DNA of 64,000 bases from Clostridia bacterium (GCA_900753315.1 CAADYP010000001.1:32705-96704), one strand, 5' to 3'; positions 37,971 to 47,367 are shown, numbered from the stretch's first letter. Made by a program: numbers and translations. The notes: generated by a model from the letters alone, not told the origin.

Positions 37971-39266
37971 ATGAATACTGAACAAAGAATTCCACTTGCC
38001 GAGCGTATGAGAGCAACAAATTTCGAAGAATTTGTTGGACAAGAACATATTGTTGGCAAAAATAAATTGTTGTATCGTGCAATATCAACAGGAAGTGTTG
38101 GTAGCTGTATTTTTTATGGCCCACCGGGGACAGGAAAAACAACCCTTGCAGGAATAATTGCAAAGATGCTTAATGCAAATATCGAAAAACTAAATGCCGT
38201 GTCCAGTGGAGTGGCTGATGCAAAGGCGGTTATTGAAAGAGCAAGAACTCAAAAACAAATGTTTGGACAGGACACATATTTGCTTCTTGATGAATGTCAC
38301 AGATGGAGCAAATCTCAAAGTGATTGTGTTTTGCAGGCGATTGAAGAAGGAAGTATTTACTTTATTGGCTCGACAACTGAAAACCCTTATACAAGCATGA
38401 CAAGGGCGATCGTGTCTCGTTGTAGTGTGTTTGAATTTAAGAAAGTGTCAGAAAAAGATGTTGAGAAAGTTTTGAAGCGTGCAGTAGAAGACAAAGAAAA
38501 AGGCCTTGGAAATTATAAAACTCAAATTGACGAAGATGCTTTGAAATTTTTGGCATTTGCTTGCAATGGTGATGTAAGAACTGCATTAAACAGCCTTGAG
38601 CTTGCTGTTTTATCTACAAAGATGGGTAAAGATAAAATCATCCATATCGACAAAGAGACCATGGGAGAATGTTTAAACAAAAGGCCATTGTCGATTGATG
38701 AAAATATGTATTATGACTATTTGTCAGCCTTTTGTAAAAGTTTGCGTGGGTCTGACACTGAAGCGGCACTTTATTATGCTCACAGACTTCTTAAAGCAGG
38801 CATTGATCCACTTATTATTGCAAGAAGAATGATTGCTCATGCATCAGAAGATATTGGAATGGCTGATAGTAATGCACTATTGATGGCTTGTTGTGCTATG
38901 TATGCTTGTGAAAAAAACGGACCTCCTGAGTGCTATTTGAATTTGTCGCATGCGATAATTTATTTGTGTGAAGCAGAAAAATCAAACAGTGTTTTGAAAG
39001 CAATGAATATGGCAATGGATGATGCAGAAAATGAGAGGGAAGATATTGTGCCAAACCATTTAAAAAACCATCCAAGCACCAATGCTGACAAGCATGGGAA
39101 ATATAAATATCCGCATGAATATGGTGGCTATTGCAAACAACAGTATATGCCAGATGCATTGAAAGACAGAGTTTATTATGTGCCAAGTGAAAATGGACGA
39201 GAAAAAAATTTGGTAAGAAAGAAATTTTCAAAAAATGGCTTTATGCAAAATCAAAATAAGAAATAG
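37971..39266 (+). CDS. rarA: Replication-associated recombination protein RarA (MgsA family AAA+ ATPase)
   Basis: RarA is a clamp-loader-like AAA+ ATPase that acts at stalled replication forks. The 431-residue protein starts PLAERMRATNFEEFVGQEHI, has Walker A GPPGTGKTT (about 50-58), Walker B LLLDECHRWSKSQ and sensor 1 IGSTTENPYTS, followed by the C-terminal tetramerisation part with KYPHEYGGY near the end. The frame opens at 37938, but ATG 37971 fits the family and lies just behind the promoter; no ribosome binding site is seen. The length is normal. The next gene starts eight bases after its stop. Confidence 0.95.
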   Translation: MNTEQRIPLAERMRATNFEEFVGQEHIVGKNKLLYRAISTGSVGSCIFYGPPGTGKTTLAGIIAKMLNANIEKLNAVSSGVADAKAVIERARTQKQMFGQDTYLLLDECHRWSKSQSDCVLQAIEEGSIYFIGSTTENPYTSMTRAIVSRCSVFEFKKVSEKDVEKVLKRAVEDKEKGLGNYKTQIDEDALKFLAFACNGDVRTALNSLELAVLSTKMGKDKIIHIDKETMGECLNKRPLSIDENMYYDYLSAFCKSLRGSDTEAALYYAHRLLKAGIDPLIIARRMIAHASEDIGMADSNALLMACCAMYACEKNGPPECYLNLSHAIIYLCEAEKSNSVLKAMNMAMDDAENEREDIVPNHLKNHPSTNADKHGKYKYPHEYGGYCKQQYMPDALKDRVYYVPSENGREKNLVRKKFSKNGFMQNQNKK

Positions 39267-39274
39267 GGGGTCTT

Positions 39275-40222
39275 ATGTGTAAGAAAAGAAGTGACGGAAC
39301 AAAAGTAAAAGATTTGCAAATTATCGAAAAGGCTATGCCTTATTTTATGCCAGAACGTATTGATGCTGTCAATATGTTTACTCAACCAATTAAGTGTGAA
39401 GCGATTGATAAGTTTATTATCGAACAAAAGGAAAAAACAGGAATACACTATTCTTATACAGAAATTTTGATTGCGGCTTGTGTAAGAATGTTGTACGAGA
39501 GACCAAAGACAAACAGATTTATCAACAACTGTGTGGTTTATCAAAGAAACACAATTTCAATTTCCATGAATGTCAAAAAGGCATTGGTTGACAATGGAGA
39601 AGAATTGACTTTGAAATTTTATTTTACCGGTCGTGAAAGTTTGCCAGAAATCAAAAAAATTATTGAAGATGAAATTGCCAAAAATCTTGCCAAAAATGCA
39701 GATGTTCATGAAACAACAAAGAGTGCCGGGATGCTTTGCAAATTGCCAAACTGGCTCTTTAAATTTGCCATGTCTTGCATAAGATTTATGGATAAGCACA
39801 ATTTTTTGCCAAAGAAACTTATTCATGCAAGTCCTTTTCACACTAGTATTTATGTAACAGACCTTAGAAGCATTAAACTTGACAAGATTTATCATCACCT
39901 TTACAATTTTGGAACAACAACAATTTTTGCTGCTTTGGGTAAAGTTCAATATGTGCCAGTGGGGGATCGTTCGGGCGAAGTTGAAGTCCAAAAACAAATG
40001 CGTTTAGGTCTTACTCTTGACGAAAGAGTTTGCGATGGGCTTTATTATGGCACAAGTGTTAGACTTTTAATGAAGTATATGGAAAATCCTAACCTTATGA
40101 TGGAAAAATTGCCAGAGCCAGAACTTACTGGAAAGGCTTTAAAGAAAAAACTTAAGGCAGACAAAAAATTGGCTAAAAAACAAGAAAGAGAAACAAAGAA
40201 AACCAAAAACAAGGCAAAATAA
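39275..40222 (+). CDS. Acyltransferase-like protein (2-oxoacid dehydrogenase E2 / CAT fold) lacking the catalytic His
   Basis: This 315-residue protein resembles only the catalytic domain of E2 / chloramphenicol acetyltransferase proteins; there is no lipoyl or subunit-binding domain. The family end motif DHRVIDG is here LDERVCDG (around residue 253), so the catalytic His is Glu while the later Asp remains. An unusual tail of about 30 residues is nearly all Lys, Ala and Glu (KKLKADKKLAKKQERETKK). The start ATG 39275 follows GGGGGTC. It is probably co-transcribed with rarA, with which no functional link is known. It may have lost acetyltransferase activity or use another mechanism. Confidence 0.72.
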   Translation: MCKKRSDGTKVKDLQIIEKAMPYFMPERIDAVNMFTQPIKCEAIDKFIIEQKEKTGIHYSYTEILIAACVRMLYERPKTNRFINNCVVYQRNTISISMNVKKALVDNGEELTLKFYFTGRESLPEIKKIIEDEIAKNLAKNADVHETTKSAGMLCKLPNWLFKFAMSCIRFMDKHNFLPKKLIHASPFHTSIYVTDLRSIKLDKIYHHLYNFGTTTIFAALGKVQYVPVGDRSGEVEVQKQMRLGLTLDERVCDGLYYGTSVRLLMKYMENPNLMMEKLPEPELTGKALKKKLKADKKLAKKQERETKKTKNKAK

Positions 40223-40291
40223 CATCCATTTGTTGTGATGTGGACGAGATGTGAAAATGTTGGTGCTTTATTATATAAAAAAGGAGAATTT

Positions 40292-40321
40292 GACAGATAC
40301 AATTTGTGTCTGTCTTTTTTT
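40292..40321 (+). terminator. Rho-independent terminator after the acyltransferase-like gene
   Basis: A 10-bp stem (GACAGATACA with TGTGTCTGTC) is followed by seven T. An isolated AAGGAG just upstream at 40281 precedes no gene. Confidence 0.85.
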
Positions 40322-40463
40322 GTTTTGATTTTTGTGACTTTCTACTAAATCTTATCATCAAAGACTGTTTTTGACGCAAAACTGACTACAAAAGTTTGTC
40401 AAATTTTTAAAATATTGTAAAATATTGTAAATTTATTAAAATTTTTGTCACAAAAAATTGACT

Positions 40464-41042
40464 ATGAAAAAGTTTGATTATAAAATGCTTTTTGAAAAAG
40501 GAGAAAATTTACAAATGAAAAAAGATTTGGTTTGGACAAAAACTTTGCTTTCTGTTTACAGATATTTGGAGCGTGTCTGTGATGCAATTGACAAAATCGT
40601 TATGAAAAATGCTCTTGGTTGTGCCGACATAACTGGGCAAAATTATTTTCAAAACAACATCTATTCAGTGTCACAAAGAATCATTGATTTGTCGGAAAGG
40701 AAGGTGACGCTTATAAACTTGAAGGTTCTTGTTGAAGATACTTTAAAATGTTTGAATGCAAAGGAAGCAAAAGTTTTGATTGAAAAATATGTCGATGACG
40801 CAAAGGCACAAGATATTGCTCAAATACACGACATAAGCATCAGAACGGTTTTTAGAATAATAAACAATGCCGAGAAATCTTTTTCTGCCAGACTGAGACT
40901 CCAAGGGTGGTCTGATTTGAAACTTCGAGTTATGATTAAAGATGAAATGTGGATAAAAAATGTTTTTAATCAGTTTTCTGAAAAAGTGCCAGAAAATTTT
41001 GTTTTTAGCACAGCTTATCTTGCAAAAGTTGCTTCTATGTGA
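40464..41042 (+). CDS. HTH protein with sigma-70 region 4-like domain (phage ArpU-like regulator)
   Basis: This protein of about 192 residues has a helical N-terminal part (with ERVCDAIDKIVMKNALG) and a C-terminal helix-turn-helix: LNAKEAKVLIEKYVDDAKA followed by DIAQIHDISIRTVFRIINNA. That pattern resembles sigma region 4 and the ArpU/RinA-type late regulators found beside phage terminase genes. A terminase large-subunit gene does lie nearby at 42031, with one unrelated gene in between. The ATG at 40464 has no ribosome binding site; ATG 40515, behind GGAG, is an alternative start and would remove 17 residues. A TTGTCA/TAAAAT promoter with 16-base spacing lies at 40396-40423. Confidence 0.65.
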   Translation: MKKFDYKMLFEKGENLQMKKDLVWTKTLLSVYRYLERVCDAIDKIVMKNALGCADITGQNYFQNNIYSVSQRIIDLSERKVTLINLKVLVEDTLKCLNAKEAKVLIEKYVDDAKAQDIAQIHDISIRTVFRIINNAEKSFSARLRLQGWSDLKLRVMIKDEMWIKNVFNQFSEKVPENFVFSTAYLAKVASM

Positions 41043-41149
41043 GCGTTATGAAATGCATTTTGTTGAGTTTTATGTGCTTTTATTGAAAGAAAAAATTAAG
41101 ATTTGAAAGAAACATATTTGGCGATGTTAGCGATTAAATGAGTGAAAAA

Positions 41150-41938
41150 CTATGAAAGTTCGCTCTCATCAAATTCAAAATAGTCACCATGTCTTATCTT
41201 TCTTGACTCTTTTTTTACTTGTTTTCTTGTTTTTGTTATTTGCATGATTTTGCTTGGTTTTATCAAGAAATACAATATCAAAACACTTGGCAAACTTATG
41301 GCGACAATAAGCATAATTTTTGTGCCAGTTGAAAGGCTGTGAAATTCGGTTGTAGTGTTATCCAAGACATCATCACTTACGGTGTCGAAAACTTCATTGT
41401 TTATGTCGATTTTGCTTAAATAATCAGTTACGCCAGAGAAAATGTAACCATATTGTGTCTGTCCATTTTGTTGGATGCTTGAGTAATACCAAGTGTTGTT
41501 GCTGGAGGTTACTTGTTGACCTTGGAGCGTGCCATAATAATTTATTGTCTGCGATATGTCAGCGATTTGCGTAGTTTGAGCCGAAGTTGTGTTTGGAGAT
41601 GAATACATGCCATAAGGCACAAAAAGTTTGAAGGTCGCTATGGCAAAAGGAGTTTGTGGTGTGCCTTTCATAAGTTTTACTTTGTCTTTTTTTATATAAC
41701 CTTCAACATCTTTGTAAGTCACTTTGTAATAGTCGTCAACAGCAGATGAAACCTTAACAAAATATGAATAAGGCAGTTTGAAAAGCGGACTATTTTCACT
41801 TGGAGATGAGCATAGTTGGACGTTCGTGGATTGGATTTTTGCATAATAGGTCTTGGTGTCGTCAGCATTTGTGGTTCTTGCTGAAAAAGAGTTTAAAAAT
41901 AATAGTGCTAAGGCACAAACTAAAACAAATTTTTTCAT
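41150..41938 (-). CDS. Exported SH3-like protein with C-terminal membrane anchor
   Basis: This 262-residue protein has an N-terminal signal sequence (MKKFVLVCALALLFLNSF). An extracytoplasmic part has an SH3-like motif (LCSSPSENSPLFKLP...YYKVTYKDVEGYIKKDKV, about 46-90) and a second similar stretch. A single membrane segment (about 210-232) is followed by a basic cytoplasmic tail. The function is unknown; SH3b domains usually bind cell-wall peptides. The start is ATG 41938. TACAAT on the minus strand ends six bases before it and no ribosome binding site is visible, so the mRNA may be leaderless. It lies between the HTH gene and the terminase but on the opposite strand. Confidence 0.68.
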   Translation of the reverse strand: MKKFVLVCALALLFLNSFSARTTNADDTKTYYAKIQSTNVQLCSSPSENSPLFKLPYSYFVKVSSAVDDYYKVTYKDVEGYIKKDKVKLMKGTPQTPFAIATFKLFVPYGMYSSPNTTSAQTTQIADISQTINYYGTLQGQQVTSSNNTWYYSSIQQNGQTQYGYIFSGVTDYLSKIDINNEVFDTVSDDVLDNTTTEFHSLSTGTKIMLIVAISLPSVLILYFLIKPSKIMQITKTRKQVKKESRKIRHGDYFEFDESELS

Positions 41939-42030
41939 GCTCTTATTGTAAATCAATATTTTTTGATTGAGATAAGAGATTTTTGTCTTATTGTTGGGAT
42001 TTTTTATCCTTTTTGTATATTGGGGTGGTT

Positions 42031-43461
42031 ATGGATTTGAGTTTGGTTAAAAAAATTTTGAAATTGGAAAAAGAAATAAATATAAGATATAATTCAAATA
42101 AATTGAATTTTTATAACAAAGGCAGGAAAGTGCACAAAAAGCAAATTGCTTTTCACAAATGCAAAAAACGCAATCGTTGGGTCTTTGGTGGAAACCGTTC
42201 TGGAAAAACAGAATGTGGTGCTGTCGAAGTGGTTTATCTTGCTTGTGGAAATCATCCATATAAGAAAAACAAATTGACATCTGGGTGGGTTGTTAGCCTG
42301 TCAAGACAGGTACAGAGAGATGTTGCTCAAAGGAAAATCTTGGAATATTTGCCTGCATCTTGCATTGAAAAAATTGTCATGGTAAGTGGTGGACAAGACA
42401 GTGCCGAAAATGGAATAATCGACTTTATTTTGGTGCGTTCGCAAGTCGGTGGAATAAGCAAAATTGGTTTTAAAAGTTGTGACCAAGGCAGAGAGAAATT
42501 TCAAGGGACTTCACTTGATTATGTGTGGTTTGATGAAGAACCGCCATATGATATTTATCTTGAATGCAAAATGAGAGTGCTTGACAAATGTGGAGAGATT
42601 TTTGGAACTATGACACCGCTCAAAGGTTTGACTTGGGTTTATAATACGATATATTTAAATGACAAAAATGATAATGAAATTTGGTATGAAATGATGGAGT
42701 GGGCGGACAATCCATTTTTATCAAAAAAGGAAATTGAAAGCATGACAAAAAGTTTGCCAGCTGAAGAAATTGAAAGCAGAAGATATGGCAAATTTATGCA
42801 AAATGGTGGAATGGTTTACAGCGAATTTGACGAAAATGTGCATGTTATCGAACCTTTTGAAGTGCCTATGGAGTGGCAAGATAATATCTCAATTGACCCT
42901 GGACTTCACAATCCTCTTTCTGCTCATTTTTATGCTGTTGATTATGATGGCAATGTCTATGTTGTAGCAGAACATTATCAAGCACAAAAAACAGTCGAAT
43001 ATCATGCAGAGAAAATCAAAAAAATTGCAAGAAACCTAAATTGGAAGACGGATAGCAAGGGCTTTTTGAGAGCCATTATTGACTCTGCTGCAAGGCAGAA
43101 AACTTTGGCTAGCGAAAAAAATGTTGTTGAACTTTTTTATGAGAATGGAATTTTGGTGAATCCGCAAGTTGATAAGGATATGTTTGCAGGGATTTCTACT
43201 GTGAAATCCTATCTTAAAACCGCTGATGGCAGCACAAGGCTTTTTATCTTCAAAAATTGTGTGAATTTGATACGAGAAATCAAAAACTATTGGTGGGGTG
43301 ATGGTGATTTGCCTATCAAAAAAGATGACCATGCTTTGGACGAACTTCGATATTATTTGATGACAAAACCTCTCAACAAAGAAAAAGTCACAAAAACAGA
43401 AATTCAAAAAGATAAAGAACGCATGGCAAGAAAACTTAAATATAAAACTATGTGGAATTAA
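42031..43461 (+). CDS. Orphan phage-type terminase large subunit
   Basis: This 476-residue protein has the two domains of a terminase large subunit. The N-terminal ATPase has Walker A GGNRSGKTE (about 53-61) and Walker B DYVWFDEEP (about 163). The C-terminal RNase H-fold nuclease has the first Asp in SIDPGLHNP (about 288), a middle Asp in AIIDSAARQ and the last in DHALDELRYYL (about 435). All key residues are present. Terminases package phage DNA into capsids, yet no portal, capsid or tail gene lies near it. A TATATT box ends nine bases before the ATG, and GGGGTGG could serve as a ribosome binding site. The frame opens earlier at 41983. It is followed by about 200 very AT-rich bases. Confidence 0.88.
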   Translation: MDLSLVKKILKLEKEINIRYNSNKLNFYNKGRKVHKKQIAFHKCKKRNRWVFGGNRSGKTECGAVEVVYLACGNHPYKKNKLTSGWVVSLSRQVQRDVAQRKILEYLPASCIEKIVMVSGGQDSAENGIIDFILVRSQVGGISKIGFKSCDQGREKFQGTSLDYVWFDEEPPYDIYLECKMRVLDKCGEIFGTMTPLKGLTWVYNTIYLNDKNDNEIWYEMMEWADNPFLSKKEIESMTKSLPAEEIESRRYGKFMQNGGMVYSEFDENVHVIEPFEVPMEWQDNISIDPGLHNPLSAHFYAVDYDGNVYVVAEHYQAQKTVEYHAEKIKKIARNLNWKTDSKGFLRAIIDSAARQKTLASEKNVVELFYENGILVNPQVDKDMFAGISTVKSYLKTADGSTRLFIFKNCVNLIREIKNYWWGDGDLPIKKDDHALDELRYYLMTKPLNKEKVTKTEIQKDKERMARKLKYKTMWN

Positions 43462-43661
43462 AAGCACAAATTACAAAAAATTATTTTAAAAATAAAAAAA
43501 TAAATTAAAAAAATAATTAAATAAATAAAAAAGGCGGAAAAAACGAAAAATTAAAAATAAATTTTTAAAATTATACCGATAATAGCAAAAATTATAAATA
43601 ATTTGTTAATATATTTGGAAAAATAAGATTAAATGTGGTAAATTGTAAGAAAGAGGAGATT
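43462..43661. other. Very AT-rich spacer before the 826-residue surface-protein gene
   Basis: These 200 bases consist mostly of A and T runs. A single GGCGGAAAAAACG island occurs near 43534. No gene, RNA or clear terminator is seen; several TA-rich -10-like boxes prevent naming one promoter. Confidence 0.4.
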
Positions 43662-46142
43662 ATGAAGAAAATTCTCAATATTTCTTTAATTTTGTTTGTA
43701 TTTTGCCTCACAAGTTTGGTGGGTGGTCTTTTTGCCACTCCTTTTTATTCATCTGCTGCTGACACAACACCACAAGAAGTTTATATTTCTTCTGCGGAAA
43801 ATTTGAGAGATTATGTCAACACTGGCAGTTTCAAAGATTCTGAAAACAAAACAATTACTGCGAAAGAAGACGACCTAATTTTCTTGACAGCCGATATTGA
43901 TATGTCAACTTTAAACACAACAGCAAAACCAACCGATGGCGTGCTTACAAAGACTATTGGAACTGAAGGAAAACCTTTCTCTGGTGTTTTTGACGGAAGG
44001 GGCTATACAATTTCAAATTTGCAAATTGATGTCTCTGTTGACACAACGGAAGATGGCGTGACAATCCAAAACAATCAATATGCAGCACTCTTTGGTGTTA
44101 CTAATGGTGCAACAATTAAGAATATTGCCATTGCTGGGACTGAAAAGTTGACAACAGGTGGAACAATTTCTGCATATGCAGGTTCTTTGATTGGTAAGGC
44201 ACAAAACACAAAAGTTGTTTATGCACAAATGACTGCAAAAACAATTTTGTCAGATTCTTGTTTTGACAGTAATTTATATTTCGGTCTTGTGGCTGGTTAT
44301 GCAATTGATTGCGAGTTTTCAAATATCATTTGCAGAAGCGCAACTGCTTTTGGAGATTGGAATTTTTCTAGAAATGATGGCAAAATTTCAAACATTGGTG
44401 CTGTAGTTGGAAACCTTTCAAACTCTTCCCTTTTATTTGTTGTGAGCTCTGTCAAATTTATTGTGACCGTTGGAAAAGATTTTGTTGGGACCTTGGCAGT
44501 CGGTGGAATTGCTGGCAACATCAATCAAGGCGGAAGCAAAATTGTTAATGCTGCTTGTGATAATTCATTTTCTTATGAGAACAATTCTCTTTCTAGTGAC
44601 AGTGCAAGGGTTTATGTCGGAGAAATCGCTGGCACAATCTCAAATCCTACACCAATTTCAAAAAATTTGTCTTATATTCATTTTAAACAAAACACAGGCA
44701 TTGATAGATTTGGAAAAATGGGCGATTATGCTTATGTTGACGAGTCGAATTTTGACTATATTACAGTAAGCACTTACGAACTTAATCGTCTTGAAAGTAG
44801 TATTTCTGTGCCAAGTTATTTTGACAATCAACTTTGGCATCCATTGTATGACTGGGATTTTGATAGTGTTTGGTATGTTGGCTCTTCCAACATTTATTTG
44901 CAAGCCTTTTATGGAAATTTTTCAATCAAAATTTCAAACAATCTTGATACTTCTGTTTTGAAAATGACTTCAACCCTTAAAGATAGTTATCGTTATGGCG
45001 ATGTTGTTGAGATGAAATTTGAATTTGTTAAAGCAAGCGATGATGAAACCTCAACTGTTGATATGAGCAAATATTATTCTTTGTCATCTGTGCTTTTAAA
45101 CGGAACAGAAAAGCTCAAAATTAGCACTTTAGAATCTTCTTACACTCTTTCTGACACTTCTCTTATGGAAATTAAAAAGGACGAAAACAATGCAAATTTC
45201 ACTTTGACTATCAAAGGTGCAAACAGGGCTACGGCAGGTGAATATAGCATCGCTATTTCTTCAAAGAAGGGCTTTAAAGCACACATAACAACAAAGTTGT
45301 TTAAAGACGAAAAAAATGAAGCAACTGGACTTATTGAAGAGGTCGAGCAAAGCGATATTCCTGGTTTTGTGTTTTATTCAGAGGGCTCAAATAAAGATAC
45401 AAAAACTTTTGATATACAAAACATGATTTATGGTCAAACATATATCATTGAAACAAAAGGGGCTCAAAACAAGCCTAATATTTTCGTTGGTTGGTTCTTG
45501 AAAAATCCTGACGGAAAAGATATTCAACTTGACAAAAATGCTGCATCAGTAAATAAAATTTTAAACTTCGTGTTTGGTGTCGATAAAAATATCAATAGCT
45601 CTTGTGAGATTTATGCAAAATACAAAGATAACGCCTGCGTTGTTACTTTCAAAATTGATAATGGTGTAATGAAGCTTGTTTTAAACAGTGATGAAGCCAA
45701 TCCTGTAACAAAGACAAATGAAACAGTTTCTATTCTCAAAGGAGAATCTTTAAAACTTGAAATTTTTATTAAAAAAGGTTATTCATTTGATGTAAACGAA
45801 TTTATCAAATTCTTTGATATTTACAAAGGTGGAGACAATTTCTGCACACTTGCAGAAGAACCTTATGAAAATGACGAATATCAACATTATCAATTTGTGC
45901 TTAACATCAGAATTTTGAAAGATGACTTTGAAAATTCTTTCCCAATCAATGTAAACACTACTGTAAAAGAAAACAACAATAATTCTTGGATTTGGATTGT
46001 GGTTGGCTCTGTTGGTGGTGCTTTGGTTGTTGGACTTGCAATCTTCCTTATTGTTTATTTTACTAGAAGAAAGGGGTTCGGTGGCGGAAAGTCAGGTGGT
46101 GGTTCGTTTAAAAAGAAAAACTACAAAAATATGTATTATTAA
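43662..46142 (+). CDS. Membrane-anchored surface protein (826 residues) with GLUG-like module
   Basis: A signal peptide (about 1-33) is followed by a module of the same kind as in the giant protein at 29 kb: LTADIDMS, then IGTEGKPFSGVFDGRGYTISNL (about 80-125) and glycine-rich repeats (ALFGVTNGATIKNIAI). The middle is beta-rich, with an InlB-like segment (FVGWFLKNPDGK near residue 609). A C-terminal membrane helix (about 775-800) is followed by a short tail with GGGKSGGGSFKKK. The open frame begins at 43635, but ATG 43662 has an AGGAG site. It is probably a cell-surface adhesin; the ligand is unknown. A terminator follows. Confidence 0.8.
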   Translation: MKKILNISLILFVFCLTSLVGGLFATPFYSSAADTTPQEVYISSAENLRDYVNTGSFKDSENKTITAKEDDLIFLTADIDMSTLNTTAKPTDGVLTKTIGTEGKPFSGVFDGRGYTISNLQIDVSVDTTEDGVTIQNNQYAALFGVTNGATIKNIAIAGTEKLTTGGTISAYAGSLIGKAQNTKVVYAQMTAKTILSDSCFDSNLYFGLVAGYAIDCEFSNIICRSATAFGDWNFSRNDGKISNIGAVVGNLSNSSLLFVVSSVKFIVTVGKDFVGTLAVGGIAGNINQGGSKIVNAACDNSFSYENNSLSSDSARVYVGEIAGTISNPTPISKNLSYIHFKQNTGIDRFGKMGDYAYVDESNFDYITVSTYELNRLESSISVPSYFDNQLWHPLYDWDFDSVWYVGSSNIYLQAFYGNFSIKISNNLDTSVLKMTSTLKDSYRYGDVVEMKFEFVKASDDETSTVDMSKYYSLSSVLLNGTEKLKISTLESSYTLSDTSLMEIKKDENNANFTLTIKGANRATAGEYSIAISSKKGFKAHITTKLFKDEKNEATGLIEEVEQSDIPGFVFYSEGSNKDTKTFDIQNMIYGQTYIIETKGAQNKPNIFVGWFLKNPDGKDIQLDKNAASVNKILNFVFGVDKNINSSCEIYAKYKDNACVVTFKIDNGVMKLVLNSDEANPVTKTNETVSILKGESLKLEIFIKKGYSFDVNEFIKFFDIYKGGDNFCTLAEEPYENDEYQHYQFVLNIRILKDDFENSFPINVNTTVKENNNNSWIWIVVGSVGGALVVGLAIFLIVYFTRRKGFGGGKSGGGSFKKKNYKNMYY

Positions 46143-46202
46143 AATTTGCTTAAAATTTGAAATAGGCAACATTTGAGAAAATAAAAATTTAAAATAAAAA
46201 GG

Positions 46203-46243
46203 GCGAAAGTCTGTTGTGTTTGTCAACTCTTTCGCTTTTTTTA
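46203..46243 (+). terminator. Rho-independent terminator after the 826-residue surface-protein gene
   Basis: The stem GCGAAAG / CTTTCGC has a 19-base loop and is followed by a T-run. Confidence 0.75.
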
Positions 46244-46331
46244 TTTTAATTATTAAATTATGATAGTTATTGTTATTATCTTGTTTAGATGGGTGACACC
46301 AATTTGCTCCAAATTGAAATGTGGTTAAATA

Positions 46332-47201
46332 CTATTTATTGTTTTCTTTCTCACGTTGTCTTAATATAGCAAATAATGATTTTGGATTCTCTTCTAATGG
46401 ATCGGATTTTTTTGTTTCTGCTGCTTTTTTAGCCTCTTCTTCACGTCTTCTTAATATAGCAAAAAGAGATTTTGGATTCTCGTCAATTGATCTATATTTT
46501 TTAGGCTCTTCAACTTTGGTGGTTTCATCATTGCTTTTAGGAGTTTCAATTTGCTTTTCAGTATTTTCTTTGGTAGGTTTTATGATTATTTGCAATCTTG
46601 AACAACCTTTGAAAACTTCGTTTTCTTCGCACATATCTTTCAATTTTTCTGGAATAATAGCAATTTTCAATGATTTGCAATCTTTAAATGCGTGCTTTCC
46701 GATTTCTGTTACACTATCTGGGATTTCTATTTTTTCGAGTGATTTGCAACCAGCAAAAGCATCGTTACCAATTTTTGTTGTCTTTTTTGACAAATCTAGA
46801 TAGTATAATGTTTCACAGTTTTCAAAAGCGCTATCTCCAATGGTTTGACTATCTGGAATAAGCACTCTATATAATGATATACAATTTGCAAATGCATAAT
46901 CTCCAATAGCGATGTTAATTTCATCAGAATTGTGGTTCCATAAACCTACAGTATCCAATGAATCACATCCGAAAAAAGCACCGTCTTTAATAGCATGAAG
47001 ACCACCTTCAAAAGGAGATGACACGCCTACTATTGTTTTGCATTTTTCATATGCCAATATGCCAACTTCAATTACACCATCTGGGATGATTAATGATTTG
47101 CTATATTCTGAGAAATCACTCTCTTCACCTTTAACGATCTTTTTTCCAGAAGCAATAACATTCCCATTAGAATCTTTCAATACACAACTCTTTAATATCA
47201 T
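46332..47201 (-). CDS. BspA-type leucine-rich-repeat protein without signal peptide, with a repeated C-terminal motif
   Basis: This 289-residue protein has four or five BspA-type LRR_5 repeats (IGDYAFANCISL, IGDSAFENCETL, IGNDAFAGCKSL, IGKHAFKDCKSL; about residues 60-185). There is no signal peptide or anchor, unlike most BspA-type proteins, so it may act in the cytoplasm. The C-terminus has a charged linker and two copies of ENPKSLFAILR followed by RRE/QRE, about 35 residues apart. This motif is not one I know. ATG 47201 follows a perfect AAAGGAGG site, and a sigma-A promoter lies at 47226-47254. Confidence 0.78.
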   Translation of the reverse strand: MILKSCVLKDSNGNVIASGKKIVKGEESDFSEYSKSLIIPDGVIEVGILAYEKCKTIVGVSSPFEGGLHAIKDGAFFGCDSLDTVGLWNHNSDEINIAIGDYAFANCISLYRVLIPDSQTIGDSAFENCETLYYLDLSKKTTKIGNDAFAGCKSLEKIEIPDSVTEIGKHAFKDCKSLKIAIIPEKLKDMCEENEVFKGCSRLQIIIKPTKENTEKQIETPKSNDETTKVEEPKKYRSIDENPKSLFAILRRREEEAKKAAETKKSDPLEENPKSLFAILRQREKENNK

Positions 47202-47225
47202 AATTTCCTCCTTTTTATTAGTCGT

Positions 47226-47254
47226 ATAATATCATGGAATGGTCACTTTGTCAA
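47226..47254 (-). promoter_or_regulatory. Sigma-A promoter of the LRR gene (minus strand)
   Basis: On the minus strand TTGACA and TATTAT are separated by 17 bases, about 25 bases before the start codon. Confidence 0.75.
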
Positions 47255-47320
47255 TATGTAAATTTAAAGTATTTTATTTGCATTAGAATGGCATAATTGT
47301 TTATACTTTTAGTGCATAAA

Positions 47321-47367
47321 TAAAAAAACTAACGAAACCAGTATTCCTCATTTATTTCGTTAGTTTT
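47321..47367 (-). terminator. Terminator of the substrate-binding lipoprotein gene
   Basis: A perfect 13-bp inverted repeat (AAAACTAACGAAA and complement) with a 17-base loop is followed, on the minus strand, by seven T. Confidence 0.8.

Noticed and set aside
43462..43661. Replication origin or AT-rich regulatory element
   Set aside because: It is only A/T runs with no repeated DnaA boxes, and no dnaA or dnaN genes are nearby.
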